Below are positions 8,940 through 15,278 of a DNA stretch of 15,278 nucleotides, one piece after another. How positions within the stretch are numbered: position 1 is the first letter of the stretch; each line of letters opens with the position of its first letter. The notes beneath the pieces are model-generated. The model ran no database searches, had not been told where the DNA came from, and was given only the letters and a program-made list of their open reading frames with translations. A program made the translations under genes and the position numbers. The stretch comes from Cellvibrionales bacterium UBA2511 (GTDB lineage Bacteria > Pseudomonadota > Gammaproteobacteria > Pseudomonadales > Porticoccaceae), in NCBI GenBank assembly GCA_002341315.1, contig DDNV01000033.1:6022-21299 (forward strand). The letters are read 5' to 3'.

Positions 8940-10856
8940 TTAAATAACGCGACCGCGGCGCTGTACGTCTTCTGCGAGGAGTTCGGCAAAATCTGAAACC
9001 TGCATGATGCCCAGATCCTCACCACCTCGCGTGCGCACTGCCACGGTCTGCGTTTCTACTTCCCTATCTCCGATTACCAACAGGTAGGGAATCTTCTGAA
9101 TTGTGTGCTCGCGGATTTTAAAGCCGATCTTTTCGTTTCTCAAGTCATTTTCCACCCGGAAGCCCTTGTTTTTCAAGGTATCAGCCACCTGATGGACATA
9201 ATCTGCCTGCGCATCGGTAATATTCATCACCACCGCTTGCTGGGGCGCGAGCCAAACCGGGAAAGCGCCCTCAAAATGTTCGATCAGAATACCGATAAAT
9301 CGCTCGAATGAACCGAGGATAGCGCGGTGCAACATCACCGGCACCTGGCGGGAGCCGTCTTCGGCCACATACTGGGCATCCAGCCGTCCCGGCATGGAGA
9401 AATCCACCTGGATCGTACCGCACTGCCATACCCGTTCGAGGCAGTCCTTCAGAGAGAATTCGATTTTTGGACCGTAGAAAGCGCCCTCTCCCGGCAACAA
9501 CTCATAATCCAGCCCTTTTGTAGACAGCGCATCCGCCAGCGCCTGCTCCGCTTTATCCCAGACGGCATCACTGCCGACCCGTTGCTCCGGGCGGGTGGAG
9601 AGCCGGATAAGCACGTCTTCAAATCCGAAATCCCGATAGACCTGAAACAACAGATCCACAAAGGTTGAGACCTCGTCCTGAATCTGTGCTTCAGCACAGA
9701 AGATATGCGCATCGTCCTGGACAAAGCCCCGCACTCGCATCAGGCCCTGCAGGGTACCGGAAGCCTCGTTGCGGTGACAGGAACCGAACTCCGCCAACCG
9801 CAACGGCAGATCGCGATAACTTTTCAGGCCCTGATTGAAAACCTGAATATGGCAGGGGCAATTCATCGGCTTTACCGCGTAATCTCGCGATTCGGATTCC
9901 ACGGTAAACATGTGTTCCCGGAAAATATCCCAGTGACCAGACCGCTCCCAAAGGGACCGATCCACCACCTGGGGCGTCTTGATTTCCCGATAGCCATTGC
10001 TGCGCTGCACATCGCGCATGTAGCTCTCAATCTGAGTGTAGATACTCCAACCCTTCGGATGCCAGAACACCATCCCCGGGGCTTCTTCCTGCATATGGAA
10101 TAGATCGAACTTCTTGGCCAGTTTACGGTGATCGCGCTTTTCCGCCTCTTCCAGCCTGAACAGGTAGGCATTTAATTCCTTCTTGCTCGACCAGGCCGTG
10201 CCATAGATGCGCTGCAGCATTTCATTGTTGGAGTCACCTCGCCAGTAGGCCCCGGCCACTTTCATCAACTTGAAGTGTTTGAGCTTTCCCGTTGAGGGCA
10301 CGTGCGGTCCGCGGCAGAGGTCTTCAAAATCTCCCTGCCTATAGAGAGAAAGTGTCTGGTCCGGGGGAATACTTTCAATGATTTCCGCCTTGTAGGCTTC
10401 ACCGATGCCGCGGAAATAGGCCACAGCCTCGTCGCGGGACAATTCACGGCGCACCACCGTTGTATCCGCCTGGGCAAGCTCACCCATTTTGCGCTCGATG
10501 GCATCGAGATCTTCCGGGGTAAACGGCCGCTCATAGGCAAAGTCATAATAGAAGCCGTTATCAATCACCGGGCCGATGGTGACCTGCGCACCCGGAAATA
10601 ACTGTTTTACAGCCTGGGCAAGCAGGTGGGCAGTAGAGTGACGAATTACCTCCACACCCTCATCAGACCTTTCGGTGATAATGGCCAGCTCGGCATCTGA
10701 GTCAATCAGATAAGACGTATCAACCAGTTCACCGCCGACTTTGCCAGCCAGCGCAGCTTTTGCAAGTCCGGGGCCAATATCGGCGGCCACGTCATGAATA
10801 GTCACAGGGTTCGGGTAATCGCGTTGACTGCCGTCAGGGAGGGTTACTACGGGCAT
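8940..10856 (-). CDS. thrS: Threonyl-tRNA synthetase
   Basis: The 638-residue class II synthetase (E. coli 642) charges tRNA-Thr and edits Ser-tRNA-Thr. Domains in order are TGS (1-62), an editing domain with zinc-type ligands H73, H77, C181 and H185 (HSTAH and CRGPH), the catalytic core, and the anticodon-binding domain (about 535-638). The catalytic zinc ligands C333 (MNCPCH), H384 (DDAH) and H510 ([13 protein letters not shown]) are intact. The start ATG at 10856 has AAAGGA 7 bases upstream. An in-frame upstream extension to 10898 would read through the leader hairpin and has no family match. It heads the translation operon and its leader contains a tRNA-Thr-like hairpin. Confidence 0.98.
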   Translation of the reverse strand: MPVVTLPDGSQRDYPNPVTIHDVAADIGPGLAKAALAGKVGGELVDTSYLIDSDAELAIITERSDEGVEVIRHSTAHLLAQAVKQLFPGAQVTIGPVIDNGFYYDFAYERPFTPEDLDAIERKMGELAQADTTVVRRELSRDEAVAYFRGIGEAYKAEIIESIPPDQTLSLYRQGDFEDLCRGPHVPSTGKLKHFKLMKVAGAYWRGDSNNEMLQRIYGTAWSSKKELNAYLFRLEEAEKRDHRKLAKKFDLFHMQEEAPGMVFWHPKGWSIYTQIESYMRDVQRSNGYREIKTPQVVDRSLWERSGHWDIFREHMFTVESESRDYAVKPMNCPCHIQVFNQGLKSYRDLPLRLAEFGSCHRNEASGTLQGLMRVRGFVQDDAHIFCAEAQIQDEVSTFVDLLFQVYRDFGFEDVLIRLSTRPEQRVGSDAVWDKAEQALADALSTKGLDYELLPGEGAFYGPKIEFSLKDCLERVWQCGTIQVDFSMPGRLDAQYVAEDGSRQVPVMLHRAILGSFERFIGILIEHFEGAFPVWLAPQQAVVMNITDAQADYVHQVADTLKNKGFRVENDLRNEKIGFKIREHTIQKIPYLLVIGDREVETQTVAVRTRGGEDLGIMQVSDFAELLAEDVQRRGRVI

Positions 10857-10875
10857 GTTCAGATCCTTTCCAGTG

Positions 10876-10896
10876 GTGGCCCCTACCAAAGGCCAC
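10876..10896 (-). promoter_or_regulatory. thrS translational operator: tRNA-Thr anticodon-arm mimic
   Basis: On the minus strand GTGGCCT pairs with GGGCCAC (one U-G pair), leaving the 7-base loop TTGGTAG. This reproduces an anticodon loop with U33, anticodon GGU at 34-36 and A37, the anticodon of tRNA-Thr. The hairpin ends 6 bases before the AAAGGA ribosome binding site. In E. coli ThrRS represses its own mRNA by binding an anticodon-like hairpin just upstream of the ribosome binding site. Position and loop here fit that mechanism closely. Confidence 0.7.
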
Positions 10897-10905
10897 ATGG
10901 TTTAT

Positions 10906-10919
10906 GCTGCACGGGCAGC
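10906..10919 (-). promoter_or_regulatory. Second thrS leader hairpin with CGU in the loop
   Basis: On the minus strand GCTGC (10919-10915) and GCAGC (10910-10906) enclose CCGT. It lies 9 bases upstream of the GGU hairpin. The E. coli thrS operator also has two stem-loops, so this may be the second ThrRS-contacting arm. The four-base loop makes true anticodon mimicry less certain than for its neighbour. Confidence 0.4.
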
Positions 10920-10938
10920 GCCAATTCGTGAGCCGGCC

Positions 10939-10966
10939 ATTTTACCGGCTTGACCTGCATAAGCAA
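10939..10966 (-). promoter_or_regulatory. Promoter for thrS operon
   Basis: On the minus strand TTGCTT (10966-10961), a 16-base spacer and TAAAAT (10944-10939) precede the leader hairpins, giving a leader of about 75 bases. The -10 box lies inside a 6-bp inverted repeat AGCCGG (10931-10936)/CCGGCT (10945-10950). Confidence 0.5.
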
Positions 10967-11020
10967 GCCGCCTTCAACAGCGGAAAAAGCGGCATAACGC
11001 TTGTCAGAGCCCCATAAAGC

Positions 11021-11049
11021 TTGTCAGAAGAGATGCTCGCTGGTAAATT
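11021..11049 (+). promoter_or_regulatory. Promoter for tRNA-Val
   Basis: TTGTCA (11021-11026), 17-base spacer, TAAATT (11044-11049), then ACGCGCC, a GC-rich discriminator as in the other two tRNA promoters here. A 10-bp direct repeat GCTTGTCAGA (10999-11008 and 11019-11028) overlaps the -35 region. Confidence 0.65.
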
Positions 11050-11078
11050 ACGCGCCTTCCTGATCATAGCAAGTCAGC

Positions 11079-11155
11079 AGGCACGTAGCTCAGTTGGTTA
11101 GAGCACCACCTTGACATGGTGGGGGTCGGTGGTTCGAATCCACTCGTGCCTACCA
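11079..11155 (+). tRNA. tRNA-Val (anticodon GAC)
   Basis: The acceptor AGGCACG/CGTGCCT is fully paired. The D arm is GCTC/GAGC, the anticodon arm CCACC-TTGACAT-GGTGG puts GAC at 34-36, and the T arm is GGTGG-TTCGAAT-CCACT. Discriminator A and CCA are encoded. It reads GUC and GUU codons. It is a single-gene unit, divergent from thrS, with its own promoter and terminator. Confidence 0.97.
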
Positions 11156-11160
11156 AACAG

Positions 11161-11190
11161 AAAGCCCATCGGCAACGATGGGCTTTTTTT
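11161..11190 (+). terminator. Intrinsic terminator after tRNA-Val
   Basis: AAGCCCATCG (11162-11171) and CGATGGGCTT (11176-11185) form a perfect 10-bp stem around GCAA, followed by further T to 11190. Confidence 0.93.
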
Positions 11191-11453
11191 ATCTCTAGAC
11201 AATAGATAAAAATAAATATAAGTCAATATTTTCAATTTGATAACACAATTACTTAATGCTAATTATTTTATAGTTACTGACTACCACTACGCCCACCAAC
11301 CAGCTGATCACCCCATACTCCACGCAACGCCACCTATCAACAAAATACCCACAGCCACATACAGACCTGATCCAGTGCGGTAACATGTCAGTATACTTAA
11401 TACTTGAGCTCCCAAACCGGGAGGCCATCAACTTGACAAAAGGTTTGGTCATT
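11191..11453. other. AT-rich intergenic region
   Basis: Between the tRNA-Val terminator and the next gene I see no coding sequence. A minus-strand open frame at 11249-11506 has no ribosome binding site and runs into the 5' end of a well-supported plus-strand gene. TATACT near 11391 is a possible -10 box for the following gene, without a convincing -35. Confidence 0.45.
11412..11448 (+). promoter_or_regulatory. Leader inverted repeat overlapping a ribosome binding site
   Basis: CCAAACC (11412-11418) and GGTTTGG (11442-11448) form a perfect 7-bp inverted repeat. The right arm includes the GG of AAAAGG (11438-11443), the only ribosome binding site candidate for the gene at 11454. Pairing would partly cover it. 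Confidence 0.35.
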
Positions 11454-11867
11454 ATGAAAAAAGGTATATTCGTTACCTTGTGTGCGTCACTGCTGATGAG
11501 CGCCAACCTGTACGCAAACGATAAAGAGCTCCATCTCTGCAGGTATGTTCATATCTATCAGGTAGCAACCGGCTCTGGTGTCAGCACAGATGGTGGCGAC
11601 CTGGAAGTAACCATTGATGGCGATAATTTCCGGCTTCATGGTGACAACAAAGATGCATCCGGGACTTTTGATCTCAAGGTAACAGAACGATCGGGCCGGA
11701 GTATCACTGCCAAAAATGAGTCAATGATGTTCATTCTAAAACCGCTTACCGGTGACTTCATGCTTAATACCGGCATCGGAGAATTCGGATTTAATGTCAA
11801 CCAGGGGGGCCATAAAGGCCGTCAGATGCGGTACGCCGGCACGTGTGAGCGCGTTAAAAACTTCTGA
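11454..11867 (+). CDS. Small secreted protein of unknown function
   Basis: A 137-residue protein starting at ATG 11454 with the signal peptide MKKGIFVTLCASLLMSANLYA, so it is exported. The mature part is beta-rich (DGGDLEVTIDGDNFRLHGD, SGTFDLKVTERSGRSITAK) and has Cys residues near its two ends (C29 and C131) that could form a disulfide. This suggests a small beta-sandwich or barrel in the periplasm. I do not recognise a family. An in-frame start at 11385 would add residues before the signal peptide and is unlikely. The ribosome binding site is weak (AAAAGG, 10 bases away) and lies in an inverted repeat. It converges on uvrB with 27 bases between the stops. Confidence 0.8.
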   Translation: MKKGIFVTLCASLLMSANLYANDKELHLCRYVHIYQVATGSGVSTDGGDLEVTIDGDNFRLHGDNKDASGTFDLKVTERSGRSITAKNESMMFILKPLTGDFMLNTGIGEFGFNVNQGGHKGRQMRYAGTCERVKNF

Positions 11868-11894
11868 GGAAAAACCGATGGGCAGTGTTGCCCT

Positions 11895-13913
11895 TCAGGC
11901 AACCCCGTCCGCCAACCGCTTGAGCTGGCCCACTTCGTCCCGTAGTCGGGCCGCCTCCTCGAACTCCAGATTCTTGGCGTGTTCGAACATCTTGTCCTCC
12001 AGCGCCGCTATCTGGCGCCACACATCACCGCTGCTGACTATCGGCCTGTCCTTGAGTGACTTATAGGTGGCCTGCGCATCCGCCACCTTGCGCCCCCCTT
12101 TACCGGGGATCATTCGGGCCCCTTCCATAATATCCGCCACCGATTTATAGATGCCCTTGGGTGAAATACCATGGGCCAGATTGTGAGCAATCTGCTTGTC
12201 CCGACGGCGTTCGGTTTCATCCATGGCACGCTGCATGGAGCCGGTAACCTTGTCCGCATAGAGAATGGCACGGCCCGCCACATTTCGCGCTGCCCGCCCA
12301 ATGGTCTGGATCAGCGACTGCTCGGAGCGCAAAAACCCCTCCTTATCGGCATCAAAGATGGCCACCAGTGCCACCTCCGGCATATCCAGCCCCTCCCGCA
12401 ACAGGTTGATACCCACCAGCACATCAAATTCACCGAGCCGCAGGTCGCGGATAATTTCCACCCGCTCCACCGTTTCAATATCCGAGTGCAGGTAGCGCAC
12501 GCGCACGCCGTGTTCCGCCAGATACTCGGTGAGATCCTCCGCCATACGCTTGGTCAGCACGGTAATCAACACGCGCTCTTCATTGGCCACACAGCGGTTG
12601 ATCTCGGAAAGTACATCATCCACCTGGGACGTTGCCGGACGAACCTCGATCAACGGATCCACTAGTCCTGTGGGCCTGACCACCTGCTCCACCACCTGCC
12701 CAGCTTTTTCCGCTTCATACTTGGCCGGGGTGGCGGAGACAAAGATCATCTGTGGCGCCAATCGCTCCCACTCATCAAATCGCATCGGGCGGTTATCCAG
12801 CGCCGAGGGCAACCGGAAACCGTATTCCACCAGGGTTTCCTTGCGCGAGCGATCACCCCGGTACATGCCACCCAGCTGGGGAATCGTCACATGGGATTCA
12901 TCAATCACCATCAGGGCATCCGCAGGCAGATAATCGTAAAGCGTGGGTGGCGCTTCACCGGGTTCCCGGCCAGAGAGATAGCGCGAGTAATTTTCAATGC
13001 CAGTGCAGTAACCAAGTTCCTGCATCATTTCCAGGTCGTAGCGGGTGCGCTCGCGCAGGCGCTGCTCCTCTACCAGCTTGTTCACCGAGCGCAACTGCTC
13101 CAGTCGCTCCGCCAGCTCGGTTTTGATGTGTTCCATCGCATCGAGTATGGTCTGGCGCGGTGTCACATAATGCGATTTCGGGTATACGGTGACACGGGGC
13201 ACCCGGCCAAACACCTCACCGGTCAGCGGATCGAACATCGACAGGTTTTCCACTTCATCGTCAAATAACTCGACCCGGACGGCTTCGCTGTCCGAATCCG
13301 CTGGATAAATATCAATCACATCACCCCGCACCCGATAGGTCGCGCGCTGAAATACAGCATCGTTTCGGGTGTACTGCAACTCGGCGAGGCGTCGCAGGAT
13401 AGCGCGCTGATCCACCCGGTCACCCCGCACCAGATGCAGGACCATCTTCAGGTAGGACTCTGGATCACCCAAACCGTAAATTGCCGACACGGTCGCGACG
13501 ACAATCACATCCTTGCGCTCCATCAGTGCTTTGGTAGCCGACAGGCGCATCTGCTCGATATGCTGATTGATTGAGGCGTCCTTCTCGATAAATGTATCCG
13601 ATGAAGGCACATACGCCTCAGGCTGATAGTAATCGTAGTAGGAAACAAAATACTCCACGGCATTGTCGGGAAAAAAGTCCCGAAGTTCCCCGTAGAGCTG
13701 GGCCGCCAGCGTTTTGTTATGCGCCAGCACAATGGTGGGACGCTGTACCCGGCTAATCACATTGGCAATAGTAAATGTCTTGCCCGAACCGGTGACCCCC
13801 AGCAGCGTCTGTGCCGCCAGTCCCGCTTCAAGCCCGGCCACCAGCTTCTCAATCGCTGCGGGCTGGTCGCCCGCTGGCTGGTAGGGGCTCTTGACCGTAA
13901 AGGGTTTTGACAC
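11895..13913 (-). CDS. uvrB: Excinuclease ABC subunit B
   Basis: The 672-residue damage-verifying subunit of UvrABC nucleotide excision repair (E. coli 673). It takes over damaged DNA from UvrA2 and recruits UvrC. Visible are Walker A GVTGSGKT (39-46, K45), the aromatic beta-hairpin [12 protein letters not shown] (92-103), the DEAH-like VIDESH, the helicase motif QTIGRAARN, and the C-terminal UVR domain [20 protein letters not shown] that binds UvrC. The start is GTG at 13913, with GGAG about 10 bases upstream. A TATAAT (13955-13950) lies about 40 bases upstream inside the palindrome GCGTA-TTA-TACGC. I found no CTG-N10-CAG LexA box in the 126-base upstream gap. Confidence 0.98.
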   Translation of the reverse strand: MSKPFTVKSPYQPAGDQPAAIEKLVAGLEAGLAAQTLLGVTGSGKTFTIANVISRVQRPTIVLAHNKTLAAQLYGELRDFFPDNAVEYFVSYYDYYQPEAYVPSSDTFIEKDASINQHIEQMRLSATKALMERKDVIVVATVSAIYGLGDPESYLKMVLHLVRGDRVDQRAILRRLAELQYTRNDAVFQRATYRVRGDVIDIYPADSDSEAVRVELFDDEVENLSMFDPLTGEVFGRVPRVTVYPKSHYVTPRQTILDAMEHIKTELAERLEQLRSVNKLVEEQRLRERTRYDLEMMQELGYCTGIENYSRYLSGREPGEAPPTLYDYLPADALMVIDESHVTIPQLGGMYRGDRSRKETLVEYGFRLPSALDNRPMRFDEWERLAPQMIFVSATPAKYEAEKAGQVVEQVVRPTGLVDPLIEVRPATSQVDDVLSEINRCVANEERVLITVLTKRMAEDLTEYLAEHGVRVRYLHSDIETVERVEIIRDLRLGEFDVLVGINLLREGLDMPEVALVAIFDADKEGFLRSEQSLIQTIGRAARNVAGRAILYADKVTGSMQRAMDETERRRDKQIAHNLAHGISPKGIYKSVADIMEGARMIPGKGGRKVADAQATYKSLKDRPIVSSGDVWRQIAALEDKMFEHAKNLEFEEAARLRDEVGQLKRLADGVA

Positions 13914-13993
13914 GTTTGAATCGCTCCGAATCAGTGCAGAAAACCGCGTATTATACGCCAGAAAAGACCCCGGCGACGCGGCTTCGGCAGGGG

Positions 13994-14022
13994 TTGACTA
14001 CCCCAAAATCGATCTATAAGAT
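13994..14022 (+). promoter_or_regulatory. Promoter for tRNA-Asn
   Basis: TTGACT (13994-13999), 17-base spacer, TAAGAT (14017-14022), followed by ACGCGCC. This is a near-consensus sigma-70 promoter with a GC-rich discriminator, 17 bases before the tRNA. Confidence 0.75.
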
Positions 14023-14039
14023 ACGCGCCTCTTGACCGT

Positions 14040-14115
14040 TCCGCCTTAGCTCAGTTGGTAGAGCAAATGACTGTTAATCATTGGGTCGCTGGTTCGAGCC
14101 CAGCAGGCGGAGCCA
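14040..14115 (+). tRNA. tRNA-Asn (anticodon GTT)
   Basis: The acceptor TCCGCCT/AGGCGGA is fully paired. The D arm is GCTC/GAGC, the anticodon arm AATGA-CTGTTAA-TCATT has GTT at 34-36, and the T arm is GCTGG-TTCGAGC-CCAGC. Discriminator G and CCA are encoded. It is a single-gene unit between the divergent uvrB and the convergent envelope genes. Confidence 0.97.
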
Positions 14116-14154
14116 TATTCAGCAGTACGATATAGAAAGCGTTAGAACGATATG

Positions 14155-14183
14155 AAAGGGTTGCAGAGATGCAGCCCTTTTTT
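14155..14183 (+). terminator. Intrinsic terminator after tRNA-Asn
   Basis: AAAGGGTTGCA (14155-14165), loop GAGA, and TGCAGCCCTTT (14170-14180) form an 11-bp stem with one G-T pair, running into a T tract. Confidence 0.88.
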
Positions 14184-14270
14184 ATTGGGCGACTTATTCC
14201 TGGGCAACAACAATTTCTTGGGCAACAAAAGCCCAGCCCAATGCCGACAGGGTCCTGAAGGGGGATAGAG

Positions 14271-14306
14271 GCTGGGAGAGTGCCTGGGAGAGGGGCTGGG
14301 ACAGGA
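14271..14306. repeat. Three tandem 12-bp repeats
   Basis: GCTGGGAGAGTG (14271-14282), CCTGGGAGAGGG (14283-14294) and GCTGGGACAGGA (14295-14306) are three imperfect head-to-tail copies. They lie 20 bases beyond the stop codon of the DUF2894-like gene. Just to the left, TGGGCAACAA also occurs twice (14201-14210 and 14219-14228). Confidence 0.75.
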
Positions 14307-14325
14307 ACCGAAACCGGACCACCCG

Positions 14326-14664
14326 TCAGGATTGCTCCCACAGCCAGAGCAGGGTGTCGAGATAGCTGGCCAGATGCTTCAGATACTCCGGCGCCCGGTG
14401 ATCCAGCGCAACCAGCGCCTTTACAACCAGCCCCTGGGAATTCAACGGTCCTGCCGCCTCGGGCAGGGTGGCAACAGCCTGCTCGATTCGCGCCTCAACA
14501 TCGCGCTTCCAGGCCCGCTGGCGCACGACATCGAGGGCCTGAAGCTCAGTCCGCTGACCCAGGAGTGCTCTCAAGGCGTCCAGCGCTTCCAGCGTTTGGC
14601 CAGGCGCCCCCTCAGACGTCTTCGAGCCTTCTTCCAGCACCCTGTTTTGCGCTGAATCAGCCAT
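14326..14664 (-). CDS. DUF2894-like protein
   Basis: A 112-residue protein starting at ATG 14664, which overlaps the stop of the upstream OmpA-like gene by 8 bases (ATGGCTGA), so translation is probably coupled. It has no signal peptide or membrane segment and is mostly helical. The C-terminal part, with ELQALDVVRQRAW, AGPLNSQGLVVKALVAL and PEYLKHLASYLDTLLWLWEQ, matches my memory of the conserved end of the DUF2894 family. Members of that family accompany an OmpA-type protein and a DUF802 protein in other proteobacteria. It is shorter than the usual DUF2894 protein as I recall it, lacking most of the N-terminal half. The function is unknown; context suggests an envelope complex. The longer open frame up to 14715 runs inside the upstream gene and is not needed. 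Confidence 0.7.
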   Translation of the reverse strand: MADSAQNRVLEEGSKTSEGAPGQTLEALDALRALLGQRTELQALDVVRQRAWKRDVEARIEQAVATLPEAAGPLNSQGLVVKALVALDHRAPEYLKHLASYLDTLLWLWEQS

Positions 14665-15278
14665 TGGGTGGACGTGACGCTGATGGGACGGTGCGGGGCA
14701 CAGGCGCCATTTCAACCCGTCTGTTCAAGGCGCGGCCGGACTCATCAAGGTTTGGTGCGACGGGCTGTTGGTCTCCAAACGCCGCCGCGAATACGCGATC
14801 GGCGGGCAACCCCGCGGCAACCAGCTCCCGGGTCACGGTCAACGCCCGCTGCGCCGACAACTCCCAGTTATCGGCAAAATTGAGATTGCCTGACTGAATC
14901 GGCAGGTCATCGGTGAATCCGCTGATCATCAATAGTTGATCATTCTCTTCGAGAAAGACATCCAGGGGCACAGCAAGGGTGGCCAACAGCTCTCGCCCCT
15001 CATCCTGCAATCGGTCGGAGTTCAGGGCGAACAACACACTCCCACTGATTCCGATGCGGCCGTCGCTGATGGTAATGCGACCACTCGACAACGGCGCGGC
15101 CAGCGCTTGCTCAAGGGCCTGGCGGCGCGCCTGCTCCCGTTCCCGCTCCAGCTCTGCCTGCTCCAGGTCTTTTGCCAACTCCAACTGAAAGCCCAGCGTC
15201 CAGACCAGGATGAGGACAAACACACCGACCAGGCCCGTCATCAGGTCACCGAAGATCGCCCAAACGGGGGGGCCATCG
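14657..15278 (-). CDS. OmpA/MotB-like envelope protein, N-terminus cut by window edge
   Basis: The frame is open to the right edge, so the true start lies outside. Upstream of the internal ATG at 15241 the frame reads DGPPVWAIFGDL, which joins smoothly to a membrane helix (MTGLVGVFVLILVWTLG). A coiled coil rich in Glu/Arg follows (LAKDLEQAELEREREQARRQ), and then an OmpA-type peptidoglycan-binding domain. That domain shows ISGSVLFALNSDRLQDEGRE, ISGFTDDLPI, NWELSAQRALTVTREL and GRALNRRVEMAPVPR. The layout is like MotB/TolR-linked proteins anchored in the inner membrane and reaching peptidoglycan. I associate this sequence type with clusters carrying DUF802 and DUF2894 proteins, and the DUF2894-like gene does follow here. 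A DUF802 gene would be expected beyond the right edge. Confidence 0.88.
   Translation of the reverse strand, partial: DGPPVWAIFGDLMTGLVGVFVLILVWTLGFQLELAKDLEQAELEREREQARRQALEQALAAPLSSGRITISDGRIGISGSVLFALNSDRLQDEGRELLATLAVPLDVFLEENDQLLMISGFTDDLPIQSGNLNFADNWELSAQRALTVTRELVAAGLPADRVFAAAFGDQQPVAPNLDESGRALNRRVEMAPVPRTVPSASRPPNG

Noticed and set aside
11249..11506. 85-codon frame on the minus strand between tRNA-Val and the small secreted protein
   Set aside because: It has no ribosome binding site, overlaps the start and signal peptide of the plus-strand gene, and its composition looks like translated AT-rich spacer.
11869..11894. Possible terminator after uvrB (GGGCA/TGCCC hairpin, then a short T run on the minus strand)
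   Set aside because: The stem is only 5 bp and the T run starts several bases after it, so I could not support it as an intrinsic terminator.
14078..14341. Minus-strand frame with a Pro-rich start
   Set aside because: It runs through the tRNA-Asn terminator into the tRNA gene itself, so it cannot be a complete natural gene. The Pro-rich part is noted only as a possible lost tail of the neighbouring gene.

Overview
The window reads as a chromosomal segment of a gammaproteobacterium. The evidence is the thrS-infC-rpmI-rplT-pheS-pheT-ihfA-merR order on the minus strand, the close match of these proteins to Escherichia/Pseudomonas forms, and CCA-encoding tRNA genes. The OmpA-like/DUF2894-like pair at the right end is a combination I associate with pseudomonads, xanthomonads and related proteobacteria. 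I cannot name a genus.

Layout. 1-3338 is the accessory and more AT-rich part. It holds a cut-off ferritin-like gene (minus), about 740 bases without a convincing gene, and a secreted two-OB-fold protein with its own terminator. Next comes an FRG-domain gene (minus) bracketed by two copies of a ~70-bp element with inverted ends, then a tiny secreted Cys/His protein gene (44 codons). 3339-10966 is the conserved translation operon on the minus strand, ending with tRNA-Pro(GGG), which has its own promoter and terminator. 11021-11190 is the divergent tRNA-Val(GAC) unit. 11454-11867 is a small secreted protein of unknown function, convergent with uvrB (11895-13913, minus). 13994-14183 is the tRNA-Asn(GUU) unit. 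14326-15278 is an OmpA/MotB-type envelope gene (cut by the right edge) overlapping a DUF2894-like gene.

How the parts work together. ThrRS, IF3, L35, L20, both PheRS subunits, IHF-alpha and a MerR-type regulator lie in one direction with short gaps or overlaps, so they are probably largely co-transcribed. Two built-in controls can be seen. The thrS leader has a hairpin whose 7-nt loop copies the anticodon loop of tRNA-Thr(GGU) just upstream of the ribosome binding site. A strong intrinsic terminator lies between rplT and pheS, where E. coli has its phenylalanine attenuator. infC uses the conserved non-canonical ATT start.

Most unusual are the FRG gene between paired miniature elements, the tRNA-Thr mimic in the thrS leader, and the very small secreted CxxxH/HCH protein with a leader repeat able to cover its start codon. 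I did not find a wholly new multi-gene system.
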